64,000 nt of DNA from JADCGM01 sp943370355 (GTDB lineage Bacteria; Pseudomonadota; Alphaproteobacteria; Sphingomonadales; Sphingomonadaceae): contig CALRQP020000002.1 of assembly GCA_943370355.1 (NCBI GenBank), forward strand, positions 62,001 to 126,000, written 5' to 3'. Below are positions 8,746 through 16,468 of this stretch, piece after piece. Made by a program: the position numbers and the translations under genes. The first letter of the stretch is position 1. Each line of letters opens with the position of its first letter. A model generated the notes under the pieces. That model had not been told where the DNA came from. It did not search any database and saw nothing but the letters and a program-made list of their open reading frames with translations.

Positions 8746-10883
8746 ACGCGCCCGTTCGCTTCGCCGAGGCCGACGCCTGCGCGACGTCGGCGTTCAGCGT
8801 CGCCAACCTGCGTTGCGCCGGCTGTATCGCGAAACTCGAGGGCGGCCTGCTGGCGACCCCCGGCATCGTCGAGGCCCGCGTCAATTTCACCAGCCGCCGC
8901 GTCCGCGTCACGCATGACCCCAAGCTGACGGTGGACGCCGTTCGGGACGCCATCAATGGCCTCGGCTTCCCCGCCGAACCCTTCCTCGGCGAGACCGACG
9001 CCACCGTTCAGAAGGAAAGCCGCCGCCTCGCTAAGGCACTCGCCGTCGCGGGCTTCGCTGCGATGAACATCATGCTGTTGTCGGTCTCGGTCTGGTCGGG
9101 CGCGCAAGGCAGCACGCGCGAGCTATTCCACTGGCTGTCGGCCCTGATTGCGCTGCCGACAGTCATTTATGCCGGCCGCCCCTTCTACGAAAGCGCGTGG
9201 AGCGCGGTCCGGCACGGCCGCACCAATATGGATGTGCCGATCACCATCGGCGTGACGCTGACCTGCGCGATGAGCCTGTTCGAGACCGCGACGGGCGGCG
9301 CGCATGCCTATTTCGACGGCGCGGTGATGCTGCTGTTCTTCCTGCTCGCCGGGCGCTTCCTCGACAGCGTCATGCGGGCCCGCGCGCAGGACGGAGTCGC
9401 AGCGCTGCTGCGGCAGACCGCACCCGGCGCGCATGTGCTTCAAATGGATGGCACGACGCAGTGGCGCGCCGCCGCCGAGCTCGCCCCCAACATGCGCATC
9501 CTCGTTGCAGCCGGCGAGCGTTTCGCGGCGGACGGACTTGTCGAGACTGGCGAGAGCAGCGCCGATCGCGCGCTGATCACCGGCGAAAGCGCGCCCGAGC
9601 ATGTTGCGTCAGGAAGCCTGGTGCTCGCCGGCACGATCAACCTCGATGCGCCGCTGACCGTCAAACTGACCGCCGTCGATGACAAGACCGTCATCGCCGA
9701 CATCGCGCGGATGATGGAAGCGGCGTCGCAGGGCAAATCCCGCTACGTCCGCATCGCCGATCGGGCATCGCGCCTTTACGCGCCCGCCGTGCACAGCCTT
9801 GCCGCGCTGAGTTTCCTCGGCTGGATGATCGCGGGGGCGGGCTGGCATGAGTCGCTACTGATCGCCGTCGCGGTGCTCATCATCACCTGCCCCTGTGCGT
9901 TGGGGCTGGCCGTGCCGGTCGCGCAGGTCGTCAGCGCCGGCGCGCTGATGCGCGCGGGCATTCTCATCAAGGACGGCTCGGCGCTCGAGCGGCTCGCCGA
10001 AGCCGATGTCGCGCTATTCGACAAGACAGGGACGCTGACGCTCGGGCGGCCCGTGCCGGATGGCGCGCTGTCGCTGACCGACGCGGACAAGCCCGTGGCC
10101 CTCGCACTCGCGCAAGCAAGCCGCCACCCGCTGGCGCGCGCACTTGCGGCGGCGCTGATTTCGGAAGGCGTGCAGCCTGCCGCGGTCGACTCGCTGACCG
10201 AAACGCCCGGCTTTGGCGTTGAGGCGGCCGCGGATGGCCGCCCTGCCCGCCTCGGCCGCCCCAGCTGGGCCGGATCGGGTCATACCGCCGAGAGCGGCTT
10301 GCAGACGGCCTTCCGCTGGGGGGATGCACCCGTTCGCCTGCTGCGCTTTGCCGACGCACTTCGGCCCGACGCGGCCAACGCCATCGCGTCTCTCCGCGCA
10401 CTCGACCTGCGCGCCAAAATCCTGTCCGGCGACCGCGAAAGCGTCGTGGCCCACCTCGCCGACCAGCTGCGCATGCTGGGCACCGGCGAAATGACCCCCG
10501 GCGACAAGCTCGCCGAGATCGAGGCGCTGCAGGCCAGGGGCCGCAAGGTGCTCATGGTCGGCGACGGCCTCAACGACGGCCCGGCCCTCAAGGCCGCGCA
10601 TGTCTCGATCGCACCGTCCTCGGCCAGCGATGTCGGCCAGACCGCTGCCGATCTGGTGTTCCTCGGCGACCGCCTCTCACCCGTCCCCGTCGCAGTCCGC
10701 GCGGCGCGCCGGACGATGGCCGTGGTCCGGCAGAATTTCGTCATCGCCATTGGCTATAACGTGCTGGCGGTGCCGCTCGCCATCGCGGGCCTCGTCACGC
10801 CGCTCGTCGCCGCACTCGCCATGTCGGGCTCGTCGCTGATCGTCGTCGCCAATGCGCTGCGCCTGCGGAGCGCAGCGAAATGA
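8742..10883 (+). CDS. ccoI: Copper-transporting P1B-type ATPase CcoI
   Basis: Copper exporter that supplies CuB to the cbb3 oxidase, 713 aa. An HMA domain carries the metal site NLRCAGC (Cys25, Cys28). Membrane helices follow, then the actuator motif TGES, the translocation site CPC (about 383-385), the phosphorylation site DKTGT (about 427), SRHPLARAL (HP motif) and GDGLND (about 607). The start is a TTG at 8742, overlapping the ccoH stop by 4 nt. No ATG fits the family's N-terminus, so translation probably depends on coupling to ccoH. Confidence 0.94.
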   Translation: MNAPVRFAEADACATSAFSVANLRCAGCIAKLEGGLLATPGIVEARVNFTSRRVRVTHDPKLTVDAVRDAINGLGFPAEPFLGETDATVQKESRRLAKALAVAGFAAMNIMLLSVSVWSGAQGSTRELFHWLSALIALPTVIYAGRPFYESAWSAVRHGRTNMDVPITIGVTLTCAMSLFETATGGAHAYFDGAVMLLFFLLAGRFLDSVMRARAQDGVAALLRQTAPGAHVLQMDGTTQWRAAAELAPNMRILVAAGERFAADGLVETGESSADRALITGESAPEHVASGSLVLAGTINLDAPLTVKLTAVDDKTVIADIARMMEAASQGKSRYVRIADRASRLYAPAVHSLAALSFLGWMIAGAGWHESLLIAVAVLIITCPCALGLAVPVAQVVSAGALMRAGILIKDGSALERLAEADVALFDKTGTLTLGRPVPDGALSLTDADKPVALALAQASRHPLARALAAALISEGVQPAAVDSLTETPGFGVEAAADGRPARLGRPSWAGSGHTAESGLQTAFRWGDAPVRLLRFADALRPDAANAIASLRALDLRAKILSGDRESVVAHLADQLRMLGTGEMTPGDKLAEIEALQARGRKVLMVGDGLNDGPALKAAHVSIAPSSASDVGQTAADLVFLGDRLSPVPVAVRAARRTMAVVRQNFVIAIGYNVLAVPLAIAGLVTPLVAALAMSGSSLIVVANALRLRSAAK

Positions 10884-11044
10884 GCGGTCTCGTCATCCTG
10901 ATCCCCGTTGCACTGCTGCTCGGCCTGACCGGCCTTGCCGCCTTTTTCTGGGCGGTGCGCAGCAACCAGTTCGAGGATCTCGACGGGGCGGCGCTGCGCA
11001 TGCTCATCGACGAGGACGAGCCCGACGAAAAAAGGGCGGGCTAG
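10880..11044 (+). CDS. ccoS: cbb3 oxidase maturation protein CcoS
   Basis: A 54-aa membrane protein: MSGLVILIPVALLLGLTGLA, AAFFWAVRSNQFEDLDGAAL, then an acidic tail. The FFWAVRSNQFEDLDGAA motif is diagnostic of CcoS, which is needed for cofactor insertion into the oxidase. It starts in an ATGA overlap with ccoI and closes the cco operon. Its last codons encode, on the opposite strand, the terminator stem of ompW. Confidence 0.94.
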   Translation: MSGLVILIPVALLLGLTGLAAFFWAVRSNQFEDLDGAALRMLIDEDEPDEKRAG

Positions 11045-11055
11045 AAAGCCCGCCC
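11028..11055 (-). terminator. Intrinsic terminator of ompW, inside the ccoS 3' end
   Basis: Read on the minus strand: GGGCGGGC (11055-11048), loop TTTCTA, GCCCGCCC (11041-11034), then six T (11033-11028). This is a textbook stem plus T-tract 25 nt beyond the ompW stop. On the plus strand the same stem follows the ccoS stop region without a T-tract, so it may also brake cco transcripts. Confidence 0.8.
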
Positions 11056-11079
11056 CGAGTCGTCGTCTCCTACGAGGGT

Positions 11080-11748
11080 TTAGAGACGGAACCCCAGCCC
11101 GACGCCGAGCAGCAGCGGATTGACCTTGACGCGCACGCTCTGCGTGCCGGCAGCAGTCGTCGCCAACCGCGCGGTCGTGTTCATGTCGACATATTTGAAG
11201 TCGAGATTGAAGAACATCTTCGGATTGATATCGATGTCGACGCCCGTCTGCGCCGCCCAGCCGAAACTGTCGGACAGATGGACATTGGTTGGCCCGACTG
11301 CCGCGACGAGGCCGCGCGAGGCCTTCTCGTTCCAGAACACGGTATAGTTCACGCCGGCACCGACATAGGGCCGCACATTGCCCTTCGGGTTGAAATGATA
11401 TTGCGCCGTCAGCGTCGGCGGCAGCACCCAGGTCGACAGCAGCTTGCCGATGCCGCCCGTCGTCCCGCTCGTGCCATGCGCATTGTGCTTGGACGTCGCG
11501 GCGACCAGTTCGAAACCGATATTGTCGGTCGCCATATAGGTCAGATCGACTTCCGGGGTCGGGAAGTTGTTGAGCCCGACATGTTCGGTCGGGAAGGCCG
11601 GGGTGATCGGCCCCGACTTGTCGTTCGGCGCGACGAGGACGGCACGCAGCCGGAGATACCAGTCGCCGGCCTCGGCCTGCGCCGGCGCGGCAAATCCCGC
11701 AACGGACAGCGCCGCCAGAAGGGCTCTGGAACAGGTTGATTTCAACAT
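11080..11748 (-). CDS. ompW: OmpW-family outer-membrane protein
   Basis: Small eight-stranded beta-barrel, 222 aa. The signal peptide (MLKSTCSRALLAALSVAGFA, ending AQA) is followed by AGDWYLRLRAVLVAP, AQYHFNPKGNVRPYVGAGVN and a C-terminal GVGLGFRL, all standard for OmpW. Longer in-frame starts up to 11874 would place 42 charged residues before the signal peptide, so 11748 is chosen. OmpW barrels take up small hydrophobic molecules and in enterobacteria are Fnr-controlled. Here the Fnr box at 11836-11849 is about 94 nt upstream of the start, which places it well for activation of this gene. Confidence 0.93.
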   Translation of the reverse strand: MLKSTCSRALLAALSVAGFAAPAQAEAGDWYLRLRAVLVAPNDKSGPITPAFPTEHVGLNNFPTPEVDLTYMATDNIGFELVAATSKHNAHGTSGTTGGIGKLLSTWVLPPTLTAQYHFNPKGNVRPYVGAGVNYTVFWNEKASRGLVAAVGPTNVHLSDSFGWAAQTGVDIDINPKMFFNLDFKYVDMNTTARLATTAAGTQSVRVKVNPLLLGVGLGFRL

Positions 11749-11835
11749 CTTGGCGTCCCTTGTTTGACGTTCATTCGGTGGGGACGAACTAGGAGTCGCC
11801 GGACAGGCGATCATTGACGCGGCGCAAGCGCGAAA

Positions 11836-11849
11836 TTGATCAGGATCAA
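11836..11849. promoter_or_regulatory. Perfect Fnr box between ompW and hemN
   Basis: TTGATCAGGATCAA is an exact TTGAT-N4-ATCAA. It is the only palindrome of this kind in the 130-nt divergent region and could serve both genes. For ompW, a -41.5 position would put the transcript start near 11801. For hemN it would put it near 11884, at the second in-frame ATG. Confidence 0.85.
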
Positions 11850-11878
11850 GGCGCGCGCACGCGCACTCACGCACCTAC

Positions 11879-13210
11879 ATGGGCATGGCTTGGACCTATC
11901 ATCCCGAACTGCTCGCCACCCCGGTGCCGCGCTACACCAGCTATCCAACCGCCGCGGAATTCGGCGATGGGGTGACCGCCGCCGACCTCGGCGACGCGCT
12001 CGACGCGGTCCCGGACGGCGAGCGCATCTCGCTCTACGTCCACATCCCCTTCTGCCGCGAAATCTGTTGGTACTGCGGCTGCAACACCGGCGCCGCCAAC
12101 CGCAGCGCGCGGCTGACCAGCTATCTATCTCATCTGGAACAGGAAATTGCGTTGGTGTCGGCCCGCCTCGGCGGCAAGGCGCGCATCGGCCGCATCGCCT
12201 TCGGCGGCGGCAGCCCGAACGCGATCACCCCCGACCAATTCGACGCATTGAACGAAGTCCTTGAAAACGCGTTTGATTGTTCCGACGCCACCCGCTCCGT
12301 CGAGGTCGACCCCCGCGGATTCGATTCCGCCTTCGGTACCGCCTTGAATAGGAACCGCGTATCCCGCGTCAGCCTCGGCGTGCAGACCCTCGCACCTGAC
12401 CTGCAGGCCCGCATCGGCCGCGTCCAGCCCCTTGCAGCTATCGAGCGCACGGTCGAACTGCTCCGCAATGCCGGTATCGCCTCGATCAATTTCGACCTCA
12501 TGTACGGCCTCCCCGGCCAGACCGAGCGCGACCTCGGCGAGACCCTTGATCACAGCATCGCGATGGGTGCCGACCGGCTCGCGGTGTTCGGCTATGCGCA
12601 TGTCCCGCACATGATCCCGCGCCAGCGCCGCATCGACGCGACGGCGCTGCCCGATGCGCCCGCCCGCTTTGCCCAGGCCGCCTTCGCCCATGCAAAGCTG
12701 ACCGGTGCCGGCTATGCCGCCGTCGGCTTCGACCATTTCGCCAAGCCCGCCGATGCGCTTGCCATCGCGGCCAGGGCCGGCACGCTCCGCCGCAACTTCC
12801 AGGGCTTTACCGAGGATCCCGCCGATATTCTGATCGGCTTCGGCGCGTCGGCCATCGGCAGCTTCCCCGACCGGCTGCTGCAGAATGAGAAGAACAATGG
12901 CCGCTGGGCGATGAACGTTGGCAGCGGCCGCTTTGCCGTGTCGCGCGGCGTCTTCCGAACGGCGGAGGACAGGCGTCGTGGCGCAGCGATCGAAAGCCTG
13001 CTGTGCACGGGCCAAGCTGATCTCAGCGGCTTGGTCGGACTTCCTGCGATCGCCGCCCGGTTACAGCCATTCGAGCGCCTCGGCCTGCTGCGCTGGTCGG
13101 GGTTGACCATCACCGCCAGCGACGACTCGGCACCTTATGTCCGGAGCATGGCCGCGCAGATCGACCAATATCGTCACGTCAGCCAAATCCGGTTCAGCAG
13201 TGCGGTTTGA
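11879..13210 (+). CDS. hemN: Oxygen-independent coproporphyrinogen III oxidase (HemN)
   Basis: Radical-SAM enzyme that decarboxylates coproporphyrinogen III to protoporphyrinogen IX without O2, supplying heme for the cbb3 oxidase at low oxygen. The 443-aa protein has VPRYTSYPTAAEF near the N-terminus, as in true HemN rather than HemW, and YVHIPFCREICWYCGCN with the cluster cysteines 59, 63, 66 plus Cys68. GGGSPNAI and SLGVQTL are the other core motifs. No ribosome-binding site is visible before 11879; an ATG at 11885 is also in frame and lies at the start point predicted from the Fnr box. The 3' end overlaps the next gene by 11 nt. Confidence 0.95.
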   Translation: MGMAWTYHPELLATPVPRYTSYPTAAEFGDGVTAADLGDALDAVPDGERISLYVHIPFCREICWYCGCNTGAANRSARLTSYLSHLEQEIALVSARLGGKARIGRIAFGGGSPNAITPDQFDALNEVLENAFDCSDATRSVEVDPRGFDSAFGTALNRNRVSRVSLGVQTLAPDLQARIGRVQPLAAIERTVELLRNAGIASINFDLMYGLPGQTERDLGETLDHSIAMGADRLAVFGYAHVPHMIPRQRRIDATALPDAPARFAQAAFAHAKLTGAGYAAVGFDHFAKPADALAIAARAGTLRRNFQGFTEDPADILIGFGASAIGSFPDRLLQNEKNNGRWAMNVGSGRFAVSRGVFRTAEDRRRGAAIESLLCTGQADLSGLVGLPAIAARLQPFERLGLLRWSGLTITASDDSAPYVRSMAAQIDQYRHVSQIRFSSAV

Positions 13211-13430
13211 CACGATCGCCCGCAGTCTTGCCGTGGCGGCCGTAGCGGGACTATGCCTAGCAGGCATTCCGGCGCAGGCACAGCAGCTGACGATGCGTCT
13301 CTGCAGCGGCGGCGCGCCGATCTCGATCCCGATCCGGGACGGCGGCCGGGGGCATCGCCAAGATTGCCCGCCCGGCTGCCATGCCGCCTGCCCGAGAAAA
13401 AGAGACCCAGGCGGCTGCGACCGCCCATAA
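13200..13430 (+). CDS. Small secreted cysteine-rich protein between hemN and fnr
   Basis: A 76-residue protein starting at GTG 13200 inside the hemN end. Residues 1-28 form a signal peptide (ARSLAVAAVAGLCLAGIPAQAQ). The mature part is short and has five cysteines (35, 56, 60, 64, 73), four in the spacing C-x3-C-x3-C-x8-C, plus His61. It begins QLTMRLCSGGAPISIPI. No known domain is recognised. The spacing and location in a copper/heme respiration cluster suggest metal or redox binding in the periplasm, which is inference. Overlap with hemN implies translational coupling. Confidence 0.65.
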   Translation: MRFDTIARSLAVAAVAGLCLAGIPAQAQQLTMRLCSGGAPISIPIRDGGRGHRQDCPPGCHAACPRKRDPGGCDRP

Positions 13431-13470
13431 AGTCCTGACATGGCGGCGCAGGTCTGCCATAGCAGTCGCC

Positions 13471-14175
13471 ATGTCCGACATGCCAAGCCGCTGTGCGGAG
13501 TGCGTCGTTCGGGATAGCGCGCTCTGCGCGAGCCTCGACGATAGCGAACTCCATGCGCTCGCCGACATCGGCCGCCGCAAGATCGTGCCGCGCGGCCATG
13601 TCGTGATCTGGGAAGGCGACCGCAGCACGATCTGCGCCAATCTCGTCTCCGGCGTGCTCAAAGTCGCCAATGCCACGCCCGACGGCCGCGAGCAGATCGT
13701 CGGCCTGCTGTTCCCCGGCGATTTCGTCGGCCGCCCGTTTCGCGACGATGTGATGCTGACCGTCACGGCGCTCAGCGACGCCGACCTCTGCGTCTATCCG
13801 CGCGAGAAGTTCGAAACCGCGCTCGGCAACAAGGCCAATCTCGAGCGCATGCTGCTGCAGCGCACGATGGATGCGCTGGATGCTGCCTGCACGCGCATGC
13901 TGTCGCTCGGCCGCAAGAGTGCGACACAGAAAGTCGCCAGCTTCCTCGTCGAAATGTCGGATCGTCTGCAGGTCATCCCGGGCGGACCTCCGGCGCGCTC
14001 ATTCGAACTTCCCCTGTCGCGCGGCCAGATGGCCGATGTGCTCGGCCTGACGATCGAAACGGTGAGCCGCCAGCTGACCAAGTTGAAGAGCGAGGGCGCG
14101 ATCGGCCTGCCGCATGGCCGCGAGGTCGAAATTCTCGATCGCACCCGCCTCATCGCGCGGGCTGGAGACGAGTAG
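13471..14175 (+). CDS. fnr: Fnr-type oxygen-sensing regulator
   Basis: CRP/FNR-family activator of 234 aa. Cysteines 8, 11, 19 near the N-terminus and Cys107 (ADLCVYP) match the four ligands of the oxygen-labile 4Fe-4S cluster. The cyclic-nucleotide-like barrel is followed by the HTH LSRGQMADVLGLTIETVSRQ. Glu196, Ser199 and Arg200 in the recognition helix are the residues that read TTGAT in Fnr, matching the two boxes seen upstream. Longer starts exist (13381), but they overlap the preceding gene. The ATG at 13471 leads directly into the cysteine cluster; its ribosome-binding site is weak. Confidence 0.9.
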   Translation: MSDMPSRCAECVVRDSALCASLDDSELHALADIGRRKIVPRGHVVIWEGDRSTICANLVSGVLKVANATPDGREQIVGLLFPGDFVGRPFRDDVMLTVTALSDADLCVYPREKFETALGNKANLERMLLQRTMDALDAACTRMLSLGRKSATQKVASFLVEMSDRLQVIPGGPPARSFELPLSRGQMADVLGLTIETVSRQLTKLKSEGAIGLPHGREVEILDRTRLIARAGDE

Positions 14176-14288
14176 TAGCGGTCGGCAACCGGTAGTCACC
14201 GGCTCAGTCAGGCAAGTCACTCTTCGGTTACTCCAGTGAGTGTCTCTGGCACCACGACAGCGGCCGACGCAATGTCGGGCGACCTTTC

Positions 14289-14318
14289 TCGGTCGACCGA
14301 AATGAACGACATGCATGT
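14289..14318. promoter_or_regulatory. Two palindromes upstream of the leuCD-like operon
   Basis: The 254-nt gap between fnr and the hydro-lyase operon contains a perfect 12-bp palindrome TCGGTCGACCGA (14289-14300) and a perfect 10-bp palindrome ACATGCATGT (14309-14318), 112-141 nt before the operon start. They are candidate operators for an unidentified regulator. No terminator with a T-tract follows fnr in this gap. Confidence 0.3.
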
Positions 14319-14429
14319 GATGCCTCGAATCGCCGTGACCATTCCGCCCTGCACCGAATTTCCAGCCGCTCCATGCACGCTGTGGATCGCGCCGCGAGTG
14401 AATAGCAACGCAGAGTTGCAGAGGTTGTC

Positions 14430-15836
14430 ATGCAGATGCCCGAGCCGTGCCGGATGATCGCAACGCTTTACGACAAGCTCTGGGACTCGCATGTCGTCGC
14501 CGAAGAGCCTGACGGTGTGAGCCTTATCTACATCGATCGTCAGATGATCCACGAAGTCAGCAGTCCGCAAGCGTTCGAGGGATTGCGGGCGCGCGGTATC
14601 AAGCCGCGCCGTTCGCGCTTGCATCTTGCAGTTGCCGATCATGCGGTGCCAACGCACGGACGGCTGACGGGGTTCGCCGATCCGCAGGCGCGAGCGCAGG
14701 TCAGGTTGCTCGAACGCAATTGCGCCGAGACGGGCATCGCCTTCGTTCCGCTCGACGACGTGCGGCAGGGTATTGTGCATGTCATCGGGCCGGAACAGGG
14801 GTTTACGCTGCCGGGCATCACGCTGGTCTGCGGCGACAGCCATACCGCGACGCACGGTGCCTTCGGCTCGCTGGCGTTCGGGATCGGCACGTCGGAAATC
14901 GAGTCGGTGCTGGCAACGCAAACGCTTTACCAGACCCGGGCCAAGACGATGCGTGTCACCATCGACGGGGTGCTGGGCGCTGGCGTGACGGCCAAGGACA
15001 TAATCCTCGCGCTGATCGGCAAGATCGGCGCGGGCGGTGCTGCCGGCCATGCCGTCGAATATCAGGGCGAGGCGATCCGGGCCCTGTCGATGGAAGCGCG
15101 GATGACGCTGTGCAACATGACCATCGAGGCGGGATCGCGCACCGGGCTGATTGCGCCCGACGAGACCACGTTTGCTTACATTGAGGGGCGTCCGATGGCT
15201 CCGACGGGGGCGGCGTGGGACCGGGCTGTCGATTATTGGCGGACGCTACCCACCGATGCCGATGCAAGCTTCGACCGTGAAGTGACGCTCGATGCCTCCG
15301 ACATCGCGCCGCAAGTCAGCTGGGGGACCAGTCCGGATCAGGTAGCTCCCATCACCGGCCATGTGCCTGAAGGGAGCGATCCCCGACATGACAAGGCCAT
15401 CGCCTATATGGGCCTGCACCCCGGCGAACCGCTCGATGGCCTCCCGATCGACCATGTGTTCATCGGCAGCTGCACTAACGGCCGCATCGAGGATCTCCGC
15501 GCTGCCGCTGCCATTGCGTTGGGCCGCCACATCGCGCCCGGCGTTCGCGCGCTCGTCGTGCCGGGCTCGGGATTGGTCAAGCGGCAGGCCGAGGCCGAGG
15601 GGCTGCGGGAGGTGTTTCTCGGCGCGGGCTTCGAATGGCGCGATCCGGGCTGCTCGCTCTGCGTCGCGATGAACGACGACCGGCTCGCGCCCGGCGCGCG
15701 TTGCGCCTCGACGTCCAACCGAAACTTCGAAGGGCGACAGGGGATAGGTGCGCGCACCCATCTGATGAGCCCGGCGATGGCGGCAGCTGCAGCGGTCACC
15801 GGGCACATCACCGATGTCCGCAAGTTGATTCGCTGA
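14430..15836 (+). CDS. LeuC-type hydro-lyase large subunit (isopropylmalate/dimethylmalate dehydratase family)
   Basis: Aconitase-superfamily 4Fe-4S subunit, 468 aa, that moves water across a C=C bond of a dicarboxylate. YDKLWDSHVV near the start, VCGDSHTATHGAFGSLAFGI, GSCTNGRIEDLR (first cluster Cys) and GCSLCVAMN (other two) are all present. The start has AGAGG 5 nt upstream. The sequence alone would be called LeuC, but the next genes are a LeuD partner and a C-C lyase rather than leuB. A catabolic hydratase (dimethylmaleate, citraconate or similar) is therefore at least as likely as leucine synthesis. No symbol is given for that reason. Confidence 0.82.
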   Translation: MQMPEPCRMIATLYDKLWDSHVVAEEPDGVSLIYIDRQMIHEVSSPQAFEGLRARGIKPRRSRLHLAVADHAVPTHGRLTGFADPQARAQVRLLERNCAETGIAFVPLDDVRQGIVHVIGPEQGFTLPGITLVCGDSHTATHGAFGSLAFGIGTSEIESVLATQTLYQTRAKTMRVTIDGVLGAGVTAKDIILALIGKIGAGGAAGHAVEYQGEAIRALSMEARMTLCNMTIEAGSRTGLIAPDETTFAYIEGRPMAPTGAAWDRAVDYWRTLPTDADASFDREVTLDASDIAPQVSWGTSPDQVAPITGHVPEGSDPRHDKAIAYMGLHPGEPLDGLPIDHVFIGSCTNGRIEDLRAAAAIALGRHIAPGVRALVVPGSGLVKRQAEAEGLREVFLGAGFEWRDPGCSLCVAMNDDRLAPGARCASTSNRNFEGRQGIGARTHLMSPAMAAAAAVTGHITDVRKLIR

Positions 15837-16468
15837 TGCAGCCGTTCGCGACGCTGACCTCGATTGCCGCGCCGCTGCGGGAGGCGAATGTCGACACCGA
15901 CATCATCCTGCCGGCCCGCTTCCTGCTGATCACCTCCAAGACGGGGCTCGGCAAATATGCCTTCTATGAACGCCGCTATACCGCCGATGGGACAGCCAAG
16001 CCGGAGTTCGTGCTCAACCAGCCCGCTTATGCCGGTGCCGAAATCCTCGTGGCTGGCGACAATTTCGGTTGCGGGTCCAGCCGCGAGCAGGCCCCCTGGG
16101 CGCTCGCCGATCTCGGATTTCGTTGCATTATCGCGACAAGCTTCGGCGAGATCTTCCGCAGCAATTGCCTGAAGAATGGCATGCTGCCGATTGTCGTCAG
16201 CGCCGACGTGCATGCCCATTTGATGAGCGATGCAATCGGGTGCCGCAAGCTGACGGTCGATCTCGTTACCCGTGCCATCGTCCGCACCAATGGCGAGCGG
16301 ATAGCCTTCCCACTCGACGAGTCGAAGCGCGAAGCCCTGCTCAATGGCTGGGATGAGATCGACCGGATCGCGGTGCGTCACGGCGCTGCCATTACGGCCT
16401 TTGAGTACAGGCAACAGACCCAACAACCCTGGCTCTGGGCCAGCGAACAGGAGCCGGTGAATGGCTGA
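15836..16468 (+). CDS. LeuD-type hydro-lyase small subunit
   Basis: Swivel-domain partner of the preceding subunit, 210 aa. DTDIILPARFLL, FVLNQPAYAGAEILVAGDNF and GCGSSREQAPWAL are standard, except that the usual His after SSRE is Gln. The start codon shares one base with the upstream stop (TGATG), so the subunits are made in step. The 3' end overlaps the lyase gene by 8 nt. Substrate range is set partly by the loop near residues 30-45, which cannot be interpreted here without an alignment. Confidence 0.84.
   Translation: MQPFATLTSIAAPLREANVDTDIILPARFLLITSKTGLGKYAFYERRYTADGTAKPEFVLNQPAYAGAEILVAGDNFGCGSSREQAPWALADLGFRCIIATSFGEIFRSNCLKNGMLPIVVSADVHAHLMSDAIGCRKLTVDLVTRAIVRTNGERIAFPLDESKREALLNGWDEIDRIAVRHGAAITAFEYRQQTQQPWLWASEQEPVNG

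Noticed and set aside
14236..14457. 73-codon plus-strand frame in the fnr-leuC gap
   Set aside because: No ribosome-binding site, no motif, and it would overlap the palindromes and the operon start.
14430..16468. Leucine biosynthesis leuCD
   Set aside because: Not excluded, but no leuA or leuB is adjacent and a C-C lyase is coupled instead, so the biosynthetic symbols were withheld.
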